Shown here: positions 22,580 through 32,305 of the stretch, in pieces | Numbering within the stretch: position 1 is the stretch's first letter | Layout of the letters: each line of letters starts with the position of its first letter | NCBI GenBank assembly: GCA_018417955.1 | Contig: JACTVC010000045.1 | Span: forward strand, 167,773-231,772 | DNA: 64,000 bases | Reading direction: 5' to 3' | From: Laccaria trichodermophora | Taxonomy: Eukaryota > Basidiomycota > Agaricomycetes > Agaricales > Hydnangiaceae | Notes under the pieces: generated by a model | The model's input: the letters and a program-made list of their open reading frames with translations, nothing else | The model's database searches: none | What the model was told of the DNA's origin: nothing | Made by a program: the position numbers and the translations under genes

Positions 22580-25500
22580 CTATAAAAACTCTTGGTAGTA
22601 ATCTTGCTTTTGTCTTATACGAGTGGCTCTGTATACTTGTTTAACGGTCAACCGTAAGGGTGTCCTGTGAAACATAAAGTTCGACGCAGCGAATACTAAT
22701 GGGTTGGTGGTCGCGATTCTTCTCGTTCTAACCTTGAAATCCTTGAAGAGTGTGGTTAAGGGAATGTCTGGGCTCTTCGTCCTAGTATTAGAATCTTCCT
22801 CCTCCGGTAGAAATTTATCGTTCAGCCGGATCACATGAGTTACCATAGCTGAATCAGCTTGAATGACGGAGAGGGGAGTCCGTTCGTGAACGGCCCTAGA
22901 ATTCGTGTTCGTGTCGTTGACAACGGATTCTCGCTCGGGGCTCTGAGCAGCGTGCAAGTAGTCTGTCGCGCTTTTAATCGAACCATCGATTTTCTTGGGG
23001 TCATTTCTGGCAGACTCCTCCGCATTATTTGTACCCAGATAACAATCGGTGTCGCTGTCCCTAACGTCACCCGGAGTCAAAGGAGAAAACTTCCTGAGGG
23101 GTTCTGGTTCCACGAGGGAGCAGGGAGTTACCTTTGACACAGCTAACGTCTCAAGTTGTGAGTGTTCGTAGGTCCCGCAAAGTTGAATACATTGCCCTCG
23201 CGTTCTGATTAAGTCCTCCTGGGCATCTCTGGGGCGCTGCCATTCGTATTCGTCGGGTTCCGCTTCACATCCATCAGGGACTATGAGAGTTTGAAGGGAC
23301 GGAATCTGATAACGCTCATTTCGGTAGTACATAGAGCAAGCATGGTGATCTCCACTGTTCTTCGCGGACCCCTCCAGTAAGATTCTTTCCAAGCAGAATT
23401 TCCTGCTATATCCGTTCCCTCGCCTCGGTTCATACGAGAGAGCACTAAGATGAGCTAGATCCGCTTTCCTTGCTGAAGAGAGCACGTTGATCCGAAGTTG
23501 TCTACCTTCACTGATGGCGATGATGAATGAGTTGTCCATGCCAGCTTCTGATCGTGTTCGGGTCCGTTCTGAGTTGTCGAAGGTTGGAGTGTGACAAATA
23601 GACACGGCGGCAACCCTTATCGCAAAGACGATTACTGATTTTAGAGCAGCGAGTTGTACGCGCTTAGAGGACCAAATTTCTCGCGCCGTGACGTGATGGA
23701 GACCCTCCTTCAGGAACCATTGAGTAGGTTGTTCTTCTGTGTTATTTGTCCATATTCCTATGTAGCGGTCCCCAGCTTCCTTCATCCTCGCCTCGGGATC
23801 CAGTATCCAGAATGGGGCTCCTCTTTGGTCCTCAATATTTGCAACGGCTGATGGAGCTTGTTCGCGGCTTCGTAGGGATTTGATGAACTTAAGAACCAGT
23901 ACACCAGATTGGCTTACAACACTCCATAGAGCTCCGTGCGCTCTGCCGAAGGAGCGGAAGTCGTTAGGGAGTTCGCATAGAATTTCTTTCCTCGTATTGT
24001 CTGGTACTTGATTCAGCCGAATTAACTTGCTGGTATGATAGTCATGATTTCCTTCAGGGTCAAAGGGCGAGGTTTTGTCACTCCTCTGATAATCAAAGGT
24101 AGATCCGTACTTCAAACTTTTCTTGCCAGTGTTACGATCCTTTAGAGGTTTGAGAGAGTGAAGGTTAAATTTGAATAAGGTGTAGTTTCTACTATCTCTT
24201 AACTCTTGAAAGGATCGTCCCTCTTCGATGCGGGCTTTAGCTACTAGCTGATCTTGAAACAGGGTGATAGCACTCCCTTCGATGACGAGTTGAATAGTTA
24301 CCAAGGCTTCGATATGGTCTTCTGTAAGTTGACTAAGCAGAGAGGGTCTGTGTGGAGGTTTGTTCTTTGACATTGTCACGCTCACAGTGGATGTTATTCG
24401 ATTACATCTCGTCGATAGGGTATGATTCCGAAACCATTTGGTGGAAGACTGTAAGCCGTGGTAGTACGCATAAATCAGGGCTCGGAGCCCATTCGACTCG
24501 CTCTTCTCAGCAGGGGAATCGTAAACGCGAAACGTCTGCTCCGTAGTCGTATTGCAAATTTCCACTTGTCCCTCCGTTAGCGGGTGGTTTGTTGATGCAA
24601 GCGCAAGATTGTCTTGGCTTGAAGCGACAGTTCCAGGTAATCCAAATACGTTAACAACTCCTTCAATAGAAGGTCTGGCGAATTCTTTTCGCTCCCTGGG
24701 ACCTGCGGCTGGTAGCTCCGTCAACATGGCTTTCATTACTACTAATGGGAAGGTCTGCGATGGAATACTACGCATGAACGGTAACACGCCCGTTAGATCA
24801 GAGGGATCAGAGTTAATCTTCCACTGAGCCTCAAAAGTAGGCGTGCAAGTTTCAACATTCTTCCTATTGAATGGCTGGGATAACCATTCTTGTGATCGCG
24901 CTGTGAAGCGGCGGGGACCTGCGTGTGTATTCTCATATGGAGATCCATGTTTCCGTCGTGCCATAGAGTTGACTACTGACTCGAGCACACAGAAAAACAA
25001 CCTTTGTAGTCGCGCTATAAAGCGGCGAGATCCAGAGGGAGTTCTCCCATATGAAGCCTGAGATCTAAGCATATAACATAATATATAGTCAACTTCTAAC
25101 TCGGGTACATATGGACATATTTCCCATCCATCGTAGATGAGATATGGAGGCTCATTTTGTCCTCCATGATGATAGCTCGTGGGGTTTGAGAGTTTCTCAT
25201 AGAATAACTCCCTAGTATAATGAGGAGTGGGGCAAGGTTCATTCGTCCTATTGCCTTTCGTAATCTCCTTGTGGATTTTCAGGTCTACTGGGGTGCGCTG
25301 TTGCCATTGTCTTGCATAATCCTCGTCCCGCGGAAATTCATAAGGTCTGACTCCTATCTGGTGAGTCCTAGAGTCGACCTTGGAGCGCGTTGGAATATCT
25401 TCGAGATCATTTACGACAGTATCGTCCTTTGTCTCGCCGGAGCTCGAACTTCCACTGAGACTCTCACTCATGGTTCTTATCCAGGCTTCGCGCTTCGCTT

Positions 25501-28500
25501 CAGCTGCGAGCTTGCAACTCGTATGACTACTCGGTTCGTGAATGGTTTCCTGTTGCATGGCACGGAACGTAGGTTTAGACGCCGTGATCGAATTGGCCTG
25601 AGATTCATCAGAAATGCGGGTACCGATTGAGTACGCTGGGTTTCGAGCAATGTTCTCCGCCGTTGTATCGTACTCTAACGGAGCAATCCCGTCCGAGTCG
25701 AATTCAGGCAATATGGTCGTATATTGATACTTCCATCCGTTTTTTACTGCAGGATCGTGACGGTCCAAGTGCAAATGTGCCGAAGCCTGTGCGGTTGGAC
25801 ATCTTGTGTCAGGTGTAGTCTCAGGATTGAGGTGAGTATGAGCTTCGACCGTTGTTTCGACAAGCTTTAAATCATCTAATCCTTGAGCAATGCTTCGGTA
25901 TACAGCCTCTCGTCCCGCCACAGCTCGACGTACAGGCCTAACATTGTGGTGAATGACAGGTGTTGCCCCCCGTACTTCAATTTGACGTCTGGGGCTCCCG
26001 TGAACTCGCGCCCTATTTGCAGCTAGGGCAGCGGGGTTAGTTGGTACGGCGACTTCTTTTTGTTCTGCTTGGCGTACAATCCTAGGCACCACTCTCCACG
26101 TTGTTGCTCGGCGTACAATCCTGAGGTCTGGGTGAGCGGTAATCACTGCCCCCCACGCTGCCTCTCGACGATTGGCGTGTTCGTGAGCTCGCGCCCCGAC
26201 TAGTAGGGCAGCGTATTCCACGAGATTCCTTTTCATGGCAAGGGTTTCATGACCTATGGCGTCGTAATTGCATTCAGTCGATCTCAACGCCGTTCTGCTC
26301 CAGTAGGTGATTAGTCGGACAGAATCCTCATCCAGAGTAGCCCCCCGTTCATTTAATGATTTGATTTCAAGCCGGTTTTTGCGAAATCCGAATGCGACGA
26401 GCAATAGAAACGGGGTCAGAACTTGTAGTCTTGACGGGTAACGCAAAGCCAACTGAGTGTCAGCTGAATGGTCCAAGGAAGGTGGCGCTGTCCGTGCCCT
26501 CAATAACACCTGCGTGATCTCCGACTGTCGAGACATAGAGAGTTCATCGAGCACAGGTTTTGTGCTAGGCTCTAAGCATTTCCCTGACTCGGAGTGGGTG
26601 GATGGTCTGATTACTCCTCTTCCAATCCAAGTCCCACGCTGTCGATCTATGATTTCTTCTCTTGCGAGTGAGGCACCGCATTTTGGTTCAGGGATTGGTT
26701 GGGCGTTGAGGAGCAGCAGTATGAGGACTCGCGCGTCTATGTACCCTATGTGACGGCTAACTCCGAAAGTTGTAGCATTGCTGCGTAACCTCTCCGATAA
26801 CCCTTCTCGATACTCCTCAGGAGTTCTGGGTTCAAGATCTATTGTCCCACTCTTGTCATCACTTAACAGATCTCTTGAACCCACCGACGTCTTAGGTTCT
26901 CGAGATTCGTTATGTTCGCTTTCAAAGCCGACGTCATACTTAGGAGTAGCCGCCATTAGATTCTTCATGGCCGCTAAACCTTGAATTATGTTGTCGAGAA
27001 TTTCTTCGTCTAGGGGTGAGTCGTCGTCCATTACAATGATGGCATGCAGGAATCTGATAACCTTGACCGCTCTTACGCATCGATGGGATGGAATAGTATG
27101 GGTTACAACAGTTTTTTTTACTATCCTTTTGCCTATACCATTGAAAGTCACGCGAACCGCCACGTTTTGCAAGGGATAGGGTTGATCAAAGGAGTCGTCC
27201 AAGGCTCTATCTCTTACGTATTCCTTTTTGCTAATTTTATTCGGCTTTGTAGAGCTTACTGCCTTCTCGTAGTCGACGGTTCGCATCTTGGCAGGTATGA
27301 TCTGAATTACAAATTCTCTATGGATATTCTGGACCGAGGCTGCGGATAACTCGCGCCCCATGGACCCTCCTATTAACTTTCTGCCGTATCTGGTAGGGTA
27401 ACTGAGGACGTTTCGATCCCATGCAGTTTCAAAGTCCTCTCTCGACGAAAGAGGGGCAGACGTTTTCGCTACCTCGTCTTCTTCATAAACAGGAATATAG
27501 GGCTCCGCCTCCGCCCACTTCTCTGAGCATGGGGTATCGACTACTTCTACCTCCTTGGGGCCCCAATTTAACGGTGCATTAGGAGCCTTCGGAAGAGTAC
27601 TCCGAAAACGAGGGTGATTTCGAGGGGAACACTTGGGGTTATCGTGTAAGAAGCTATCTTCGAACGGCCGATTGAGACTAGATTTAAGGTTCCTAGCTTT
27701 TATCCCCCCAGCTCGCCAAGCTCTAGTATTGGTTTTGGTTTCACGAATAAGGTTCGCTTCTTTTGTTACCCTTGGGACTATCTTCGCAGCAAGTAGGATG
27801 CGCGATAGATCACTTTCAAACTGATAAGAGCGACTGCATGTCTTAGGGCTTGATATGCGCGTTCTGTACGCAGCAGGCACCCTGAGCTCATTATCATTGT
27901 CACGAGGAGCTACCGTCCTCGAGCTGTCATTCGAGGTTGCCGTCCACACCGGAAGCCTCCTCACGACAGATTCTTTTGCCATCGTTACTTCCGGCCACTG
28001 TGTTGGAGCCCTCCTGACGCCTTGTCCTTTACTCAAAGTAAAACTTCGTGTAAAATTCAGTTTCGCGGAGCGGGTTGGCGATTTTCTAGTAGTGTCTAAT
28101 TCGGCTCCCTTGTTCGAATTCTGTGTTCGGCATGGTTGGTGAGTAGTAAGCTTTCTCAGGATTTGCAAGTCCTTCAGTATTTCATCGGAGTACTCCAGTT
28201 TGGCGAAGAGCTTCCCAACTTGTCTCCTAATAGTTCTGCTACCAGGGATGAATAGCCATAGTACTCTTGTCGGTTCGTGGAAGCCGGTGGTCCTCTGATC
28301 GGAATTCACTTCATGCATCCATGAAAGTGTGTTGGTTTCCTGTACTAAGCGTTTGGAGGTCTTAGCCGGATAATTTCGTAACACTAGGTTGAGTGGGGGA
28401 GTTCTGGCTCGACTTGTTTGAGTAGTCAGCGACTGCGAAGAGGTAATCTGATGATCCGGAACGAATTCTTCTAGGGCTCGTAGGACTACATGAATGGTCG

Positions 28501-31500
28501 CAACTACTTGGGAAGGTTCTAGCAGTTGGTTATGTTCGACTTCATAAGAGAAGATCAGGTTGATACATCTGGCTAGGATCTCCAAACTGATGTCTTGGCT
28601 GGCTGAATTTCGTTTAGTTACGTCCAAGTGTTCCCAACAGTGTACCTCCAAAGCTACGTATACTAACTCAATAGTATTTCTTGACCGATCACATTCGTCT
28701 TTCATTTGATTTAGGAGTGATTCGTTCAACAAGCTTGATGAAAACAGAACATTATCATTCATGGTGGAGCCAAAGAGTCCAGGAGAGTGTTTCACTGGAG
28801 CGGTAGTAGGATTCGCCAAGTCGAATAGATCCTTGACCTCCTCATTGTCCTCGAGGACCGCACTAAACTTGAATGAACTCTCATGCTTTCGTCGAGTGTT
28901 GTAAGGCTCATTTCTCGCTCTGGTCTGACAAAAGGGGAGCATCTGGTTTTCATCCCCCTTGAATCTCAATTCCGTGAACTTCTTCTGATTGTTATCGTTC
29001 TTCATGGTTGTTCGAGCAAGGTCTAACGTTAGTCTCCATGGACTTCGTCTCAAGGCAGCGAGCTGCGTCGCGCCCATAGCCGAAGACCTTTGATTCATCT
29101 TACTCGAGGTGGTCGGTTTGGGACTATGATTGACTGCGCTAGTGAAAGCAGCAAGTAGATTAATTGCACCCTTGCCGAGGACAGGTAAGTAATTCATGCT
29201 TAGCGGAGCGACGGGGTTCGGGCACATTCCCATATCGTCTAGGACGTGGGAACTCGTCGACTCGGGCTGGGATATGCACATAGAATTGTTATTGAAAGGG
29301 GAAGTGAGTTTAGAATCCTGTGGAGCCGCATGAGATTCAGTTGTGCTCTTGTGTTCTACCGACGTTATTTCCAGCTCGTCCTTTTTATCAGTTCGGCTCC
29401 GTAAAGACGACTGATTTTTGTTGAACCTAATCTTAAATTGGGATGCTGCATGGAGGATAATGAGTAGGTTCACATTGGTGGACCAGGGCCTTCGCGTCAT
29501 CTTGCGGGGAGCAATCATTTTAGAGTTGTTCGCGCTCTCCAGAATAGCGAGAATCTTAGTCGTGTCTTTACTGAGCACAGACAACATATTCACGTATTGG
29601 ACAGCTGCGGAATTCGAGGATAGATCTGCCTGACCGAGCTTGAACAGCGAGCGCCATTCCAAAAGTGTATGGTCAGATGGAGATGAAGGACTATTGTCCC
29701 AGAGGTAAGCGGCATCAGAAACATGTTCCTCTTTCATTGCTGCTCCCTTTCTCTTTTCTCTTCTAGGCATTGACAGCATCACGAAATCATGATTAGCTGG
29801 ATAGTATGAGACACTGACGCTGTTGCTCAGGTTGTCTGCGCCCTTACGAGTGGCGAACACTTTGTTCGCACCTTTCTCTATGAGCACAGGTAATGAGTTC
29901 GCCCTTTTAGAGGCGGCTTGATCCAAGAGGGTAATCACACTGGTTTGGTGGCCGCCAGGTTTAACAGGAGGCGATTGGTGATGAGGGCGTTGACAGGGTG
30001 GAAATTCCTTCGACGCCACCATTACTTGGGTCGCCAGCACGGGTAAATTCTTGTTAACAGGGCTTTGCAGGCGGCAGCAGGACCAGTAATCGCAACGGGC
30101 GGAGCTTGAGTTGATGGGGAGAGCCGGATTCATTGAGCATCCATTAGTGATGTCTTCCATGCTTGATAGTTCCAGAGAATTTGGAGGACTACTCTCCAGT
30201 CGCTCTGATGACGCCATGGTTACAGAAGAGCTGGAACCACGGTCTGTCGTAGCCACATCGTTACCCTCGGAAATGGCGAATGTTCGTGTTATTGTAGATA
30301 TGGAGGTTGAAGAGCCGTCATTTATCCTAGTCAGATTGTCGCTCTCGAGAGCAGCGAGCAATCGCGCTATCACGGGGCAGGAAGCCGTAAAGTTGTCATC
30401 CATTGTAACAGAGAGATTACTCTCGAAAGCAATGGGTAGTCGCGCTATCGCAGGTATGGAGGGTATGGGGTGGTCGTCCTTTGTAACTGGGTGATTACCC
30501 TCATAAGCTGCGGGCAGTCGCGCTACCAAGGGTCTAGGAATGGCTAGGGTAGTTTGATAGTCTGTCGTCTCGTCCTTGGAGGCTGCCGGGTTTCGCGCTA
30601 ACGAGCTTTCCGGGATGAATTGGTTGGCTGGGTCAATGCTCGGGTATTGATAGAGTGAGGATTCCTTAAAGGGTATTATGGTTGGGTCGTTATCCCCGAA
30701 AGCAGCGGGCATATGCGCTAACATGGGTATGGAAAGAGTATAGTCGTTGTCCATCGTAGTCAAACTATTGCTCTTGAAAGCAGCGGGTGTTCGCGCTTTC
30801 GAGAGTATGGGGTTACTACAAGAGGGAGAATCGACTTCAATACCAGGCTCTTCTGTCATCGACATTCCCTTCCCCCTTTCCCTAGACCTTATTGACGCTA
30901 CGATTTCGTGACTAGTAGAACGGTTGGTATTGCGGAATTCGATCTTATGGCGGTCGCCATCGGAAGGGTAGATTGTCCATTTCGTCGAATAGGACAACGA
31001 AGTGATCTGCCCGCAGACGCCTGGTTTAAATGGTGGCAATTGGTGATTAGGGCGATGACGGGAAGGGAATTCCTCCAGTGATACAGCCGTCGATAAGAAT
31101 GCTGTGGCGAGCATGGGAGGCACCGAGTCATAGTTCCTCATAGCTACTTCATCACCCTCCAAAATGTTGGATGTAAGAGGCACGAAGAGGTCATCCATCG
31201 GATTTGGGTGGTTACCCTCGGAAGCAGCGGATGTACGCGCTAACGTGGGTAGAGACGGTGTAGGGTCGACGTCTGTCATGGCTAAGGTGTTATCTTCGAA
31301 AGCTACAGATGTACGTGCTAACATGGATAGGGGAAGTGAAGAGGCGTCGTCTGTCATAGCTGAATCATTGCCCTCAGAAGCAGCGATTATTCGCGCTAAC
31401 GAGGTCTCCAGAGTGGATTGGCTGACTGGGTTGGTGTCTTTGCACGATCGAGGGTTTGTGTAGTCGATAGGGCATTGACGGAATGGAAATTTCTCTAGGG

Positions 31501-32176
31501 GTACGATCGTTTGGCTTTCAAGGACCTGGCGAGGGCAGTTCCTCGCACAACTGCAGTGGGCATAGCTCGTGTCGGGTGGGAGAGGTTGCTTCTTTGGTGT
31601 CGTTAGGGTTTTTGGAGGCTGTGAGCCGTTGTCTGTCGTAACCGAGTCATGTTCCTCGAACGCAGCGGGTATCCACGCTAATGTGGGGAAGGGAGAGGCA
31701 GAGTTGTTGCCCTCGAAAGCAGCGGATATTCGCGCTAACGAGGATGTGGGAGCATCATGCGAGGCGTGGACAACGGTTTTCTCGCCTGTGTTAGGGTTTA
31801 GGTTTACTTGGGAGTTGGGAATTCTGGAAGGTGTCATGAGTTGACAGGATCTGTCAATCAGACTTGCCTTATGTAGTTTCTCCGAGTCTTTGCACTCTGG
31901 GACTTCATCTTGATGAAGTCCGCGGTGCCCCCACCATTGTGAAACCGTAGGGCGATTCGGGACTTCTTGACGAAGGCGCGAGTGCGAGATGGCGGCGGAG
32001 AATATTCGTGGTACGCGTGAAAGAGTTCGTAACGTGGTGCCGCAAAGCGGTACCACGTGTAGTTTATCCTGTGACCCAGGAACTGGGGCGCGGTCACCCG
32101 GCGCAGGACTCTTGTATCCCGGAGGGGAGGCATAAGGCTGCCTAGCCGTACAGAAAAGGGGTGACTCCGTCCACAT
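22580..32176 (-). CDS. Giant ORF of the LTR element, unknown protein (3198 codons, or 3085 from the ATG at 31837)
   Basis: A 9.6-kb frame without a stop cannot be chance, so it is or was recently translated. The first ATG (32176) lies inside the 5' LTR and the frame runs through the PBS. The first ATG after the PBS is at 31837 (residue 114), a more conventional start giving 3085 aa. Residues ~140-650 contain about 11 copies of a ~26-residue repeat with the core LAR.PAAFEGN..(V/A)T.DD. A second module (EEFPSRHRPNHQLPPFKPG, compare KEFPPCQRPHHQSPPVKPG) occurs twice. The middle is rich in Arg/Ser/Thr, and near 25900-26220 there are repeated RIVRRA/RPVRRA motifs. Two ~50-bp echoes at 24898 and 25013 encode SRRFIARL/PRRFTARS. 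No reverse transcriptase, protease or integrase signature was found. The single DD-rich site (VMDDDSP) lacks RT context. Function is unknown: a Gag-like structural protein or a cargo gene are both possible. Confidence 0.8.
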   Translation of the reverse strand: MWTESPLFCTARQPYASPPGYKSPAPGDRAPVPGSQDKLHVVPLCGTTLRTLSRVPRIFSAAISHSRLRQEVPNRPTVSQWWGHRGLHQDEVPECKDSEKLHKASLIDRSCQLMTPSRIPNSQVNLNPNTGEKTVVHASHDAPTSSLARISAAFEGNNSASPFPTLAWIPAAFEEHDSVTTDNGSQPPKTLTTPKKQPLPPDTSYAHCSCARNCPRQVLESQTIVPLEKFPFRQCPIDYTNPRSCKDTNPVSQSTLETSLARIIAASEGNDSAMTDDASSLPLSMLARTSVAFEDNTLAMTDVDPTPSLPTLARTSAASEGNHPNPMDDLFVPLTSNILEGDEVAMRNYDSVPPMLATAFLSTAVSLEEFPSRHRPNHQLPPFKPGVCGQITSLSYSTKWTIYPSDGDRHKIEFRNTNRSTSHEIVASIRSRERGKGMSMTEEPGIEVDSPSCSNPILSKARTPAAFKSNSLTTMDNDYTLSIPMLAHMPAAFGDNDPTIIPFKESSLYQYPSIDPANQFIPESSLARNPAASKDETTDYQTTLAIPRPLVARLPAAYEGNHPVTKDDHPIPSIPAIARLPIAFESNLSVTMDDNFTASCPVIARLLAALESDNLTRINDGSSTSISTITRTFAISEGNDVATTDRGSSSSVTMASSERLESSPPNSLELSSMEDITNGCSMNPALPINSSSARCDYWSCCRLQSPVNKNLPVLATQVMVASKEFPPCQRPHHQSPPVKPGGHQTSVITLLDQAASKRANSLPVLIEKGANKVFATRKGADNLSNSVSVSYYPANHDFVMLSMPRREKRKGAAMKEEHVSDAAYLWDNSPSSPSDHTLLEWRSLFKLGQADLSSNSAAVQYVNMLSVLSKDTTKILAILESANNSKMIAPRKMTRRPWSTNVNLLIILHAASQFKIRFNKNQSSLRSRTDKKDELEITSVEHKSTTESHAAPQDSKLTSPFNNNSMCISQPESTSSHVLDDMGMCPNPVAPLSMNYLPVLGKGAINLLAAFTSAVNHSPKPTTSSKMNQRSSAMGATQLAALRRSPWRLTLDLARTTMKNDNNQKKFTELRFKGDENQMLPFCQTRARNEPYNTRRKHESSFKFSAVLEDNEEVKDLFDLANPTTAPVKHSPGLFGSTMNDNVLFSSSLLNESLLNQMKDECDRSRNTIELVYVALEVHCWEHLDVTKRNSASQDISLEILARCINLIFSYEVEHNQLLEPSQVVATIHVVLRALEEFVPDHQITSSQSLTTQTSRARTPPLNLVLRNYPAKTSKRLVQETNTLSWMHEVNSDQRTTGFHEPTRVLWLFIPGSRTIRRQVGKLFAKLEYSDEILKDLQILRKLTTHQPCRTQNSNKGAELDTTRKSPTRSAKLNFTRSFTLSKGQGVRRAPTQWPEVTMAKESVVRRLPVWTATSNDSSRTVAPRDNDNELRVPAAYRTRISSPKTCSRSYQFESDLSRILLAAKIVPRVTKEANLIRETKTNTRAWRAGGIKARNLKSSLNRPFEDSFLHDNPKCSPRNHPRFRSTLPKAPNAPLNWGPKEVEVVDTPCSEKWAEAEPYIPVYEEDEVAKTSAPLSSREDFETAWDRNVLSYPTRYGRKLIGGSMGRELSAASVQNIHREFVIQIIPAKMRTVDYEKAVSSTKPNKISKKEYVRDRALDDSFDQPYPLQNVAVRVTFNGIGKRIVKKTVVTHTIPSHRCVRAVKVIRFLHAIIVMDDDSPLDEEILDNIIQGLAAMKNLMAATPKYDVGFESEHNESREPKTSVGSRDLLSDDKSGTIDLEPRTPEEYREGLSERLRSNATTFGVSRHIGYIDARVLILLLLNAQPIPEPKCGASLAREEIIDRQRGTWIGRGVIRPSTHSESGKCLEPSTKPVLDELSMSRQSEITQVLLRARTAPPSLDHSADTQLALRYPSRLQVLTPFLLLVAFGFRKNRLEIKSLNERGATLDEDSVRLITYWSRTALRSTECNYDAIGHETLAMKRNLVEYAALLVGARAHEHANRREAAWGAVITAHPDLRIVRRATTWRVVPRIVRQAEQKEVAVPTNPAALAANRARVHGSPRRQIEVRGATPVIHHNVRPVRRAVAGREAVYRSIAQGLDDLKLVETTVEAHTHLNPETTPDTRCPTAQASAHLHLDRHDPAVKNGWKYQYTTILPEFDSDGIAPLEYDTTAENIARNPAYSIGTRISDESQANSITASKPTFRAMQQETIHEPSSHTSCKLAAEAKREAWIRTMSESLSGSSSSGETKDDTVVNDLEDIPTRSKVDSRTHQIGVRPYEFPRDEDYARQWQQRTPVDLKIHKEITKGNRTNEPCPTPHYTRELFYEKLSNPTSYHHGGQNEPPYLIYDGWEICPYVPELEVDYILCYMLRSQASYGRTPSGSRRFIARLQRLFFCVLESVVNSMARRKHGSPYENTHAGPRRFTARSQEWLSQPFNRKNVETCTPTFEAQWKINSDPSDLTGVLPFMRSIPSQTFPLVVMKAMLTELPAAGPRERKEFARPSIEGVVNVFGLPGTVASSQDNLALASTNHPLTEGQVEICNTTTEQTFRVYDSPAEKSESNGLRALIYAYYHGLQSSTKWFRNHTLSTRCNRITSTVSVTMSKNKPPHRPSLLSQLTEDHIEALVTIQLVIEGSAITLFQDQLVAKARIEEGRSFQELRDSRNYTLFKFNLHSLKPLKDRNTGKKSLKYGSTFDYQRSDKTSPFDPEGNHDYHTSKLIRLNQVPDNTRKEILCELPNDFRSFGRAHGALWSVVSQSGVLVLKFIKSLRSREQAPSAVANIEDQRGAPFWILDPEARMKEAGDRYIGIWTNNTEEQPTQWFLKEGLHHVTAREIWSSKRVQLAALKSVIVFAIRVAAVSICHTPTFDNSERTRTRSEAGMDNSFIIAISEGRQLRINVLSSARKADLAHLSALSYEPRRGNGYSRKFCLERILLEGSAKNSGDHHACSMYYRNERYQIPSLQTLIVPDGCEAEPDEYEWQRPRDAQEDLIRTRGQCIQLCGTYEHSQLETLAVSKVTPCSLVEPEPLRKFSPLTPGDVRDSDTDCYLGTNNAEESARNDPKKIDGSIKSATDYLHAAQSPERESVVNDTNTNSRAVHERTPLSVIQADSAMVTHVIRLNDKFLPEEEDSNTRTKSPDIPLTTLFKDFKVRTRRIATTNPLVFAASNFMFHRTPLRLTVKQVYRATRIRQKQDYYQEFL
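31900..31921. other. Perfect 10-bp palindrome beside the primer-binding site
   Basis: GGACTTCATC-TT-GATGAAGTCC. It overlaps the last bases of the PBS in the element leader. A hairpin here is reminiscent of dimerisation/packaging stem-loops of retroelement RNAs (inference). Confidence 0.6.
31919..31936 (-). other. Primer-binding site
   Basis: In element orientation TGGTGGGGGCACCGCGGA begins one base after the 5' LTR. TGG matches the CCA end of a tRNA, so the primer would be a tRNA ending GTGCCCCCACCA. Which tRNA was not determined. Confidence 0.7.
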
Positions 32177-32305
32177 GTAATATATGATGTGGTTGCAAAG
32201 TGTGTTATTTATTTTGTAAGCGACACTATATAGTGAGAAGTAAACAGAAGTAAATACGATGATCCTAGGTCACGCAAGAGTAGCTTATACTAGCACACCG
32301 TTACA
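31938..32305 (-). repeat. 5' LTR (368 bp)
   Basis: Same sequence as the 3' LTR; it carries the first ATG of the giant ORF at 32176. In element orientation it contains TATATAG near 32235 as a promoter candidate. Confidence 0.95.

Larger units (their letters stand above)
11489..32305. repeat. Tandem array unit c (with LTR element inserted at its 3' end)
   Basis: About 9.97 kb of unit sequence plus the 10.84-kb LTR element and its 5-bp target duplication. Gene order is as in unit b. Confidence 0.9.
21466..32305 (-). mobile_element. LTR retroelement with one giant ORF and no recognisable pol
   Basis: 10,840-bp element on the minus strand with 368-bp LTRs ending TG..CA, a PBS one base after the 5' LTR, a G-run polypurine tract next to the 3' LTR, and a 5-bp target duplication. 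The structure is that of a complete Gypsy/Copia-type provirus, but the single internal frame (22580-31837, or to 32176) shows no CCHC knuckle, D(S/T)G protease, YxDD reverse transcriptase or integrase motifs. The likely interpretation is a non-autonomous element mobilised in trans by an autonomous relative. The two LTRs look identical over their whole length, so the insertion is very recent. Confidence 0.9.

Noticed and set aside
26960..27060. DD-rich site (VMDDDSP) in the giant ORF as a possible reverse-transcriptase YxDD motif
   Set aside because: No flanking RT blocks, no aromatic residue at the right place, and no RNase H or integrase motifs downstream.
22398..31844. Many 60-136-codon plus-strand frames inside the LTR element
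   Set aside because: They are shadows of the continuous minus-strand giant frame; none is long or shows a domain.
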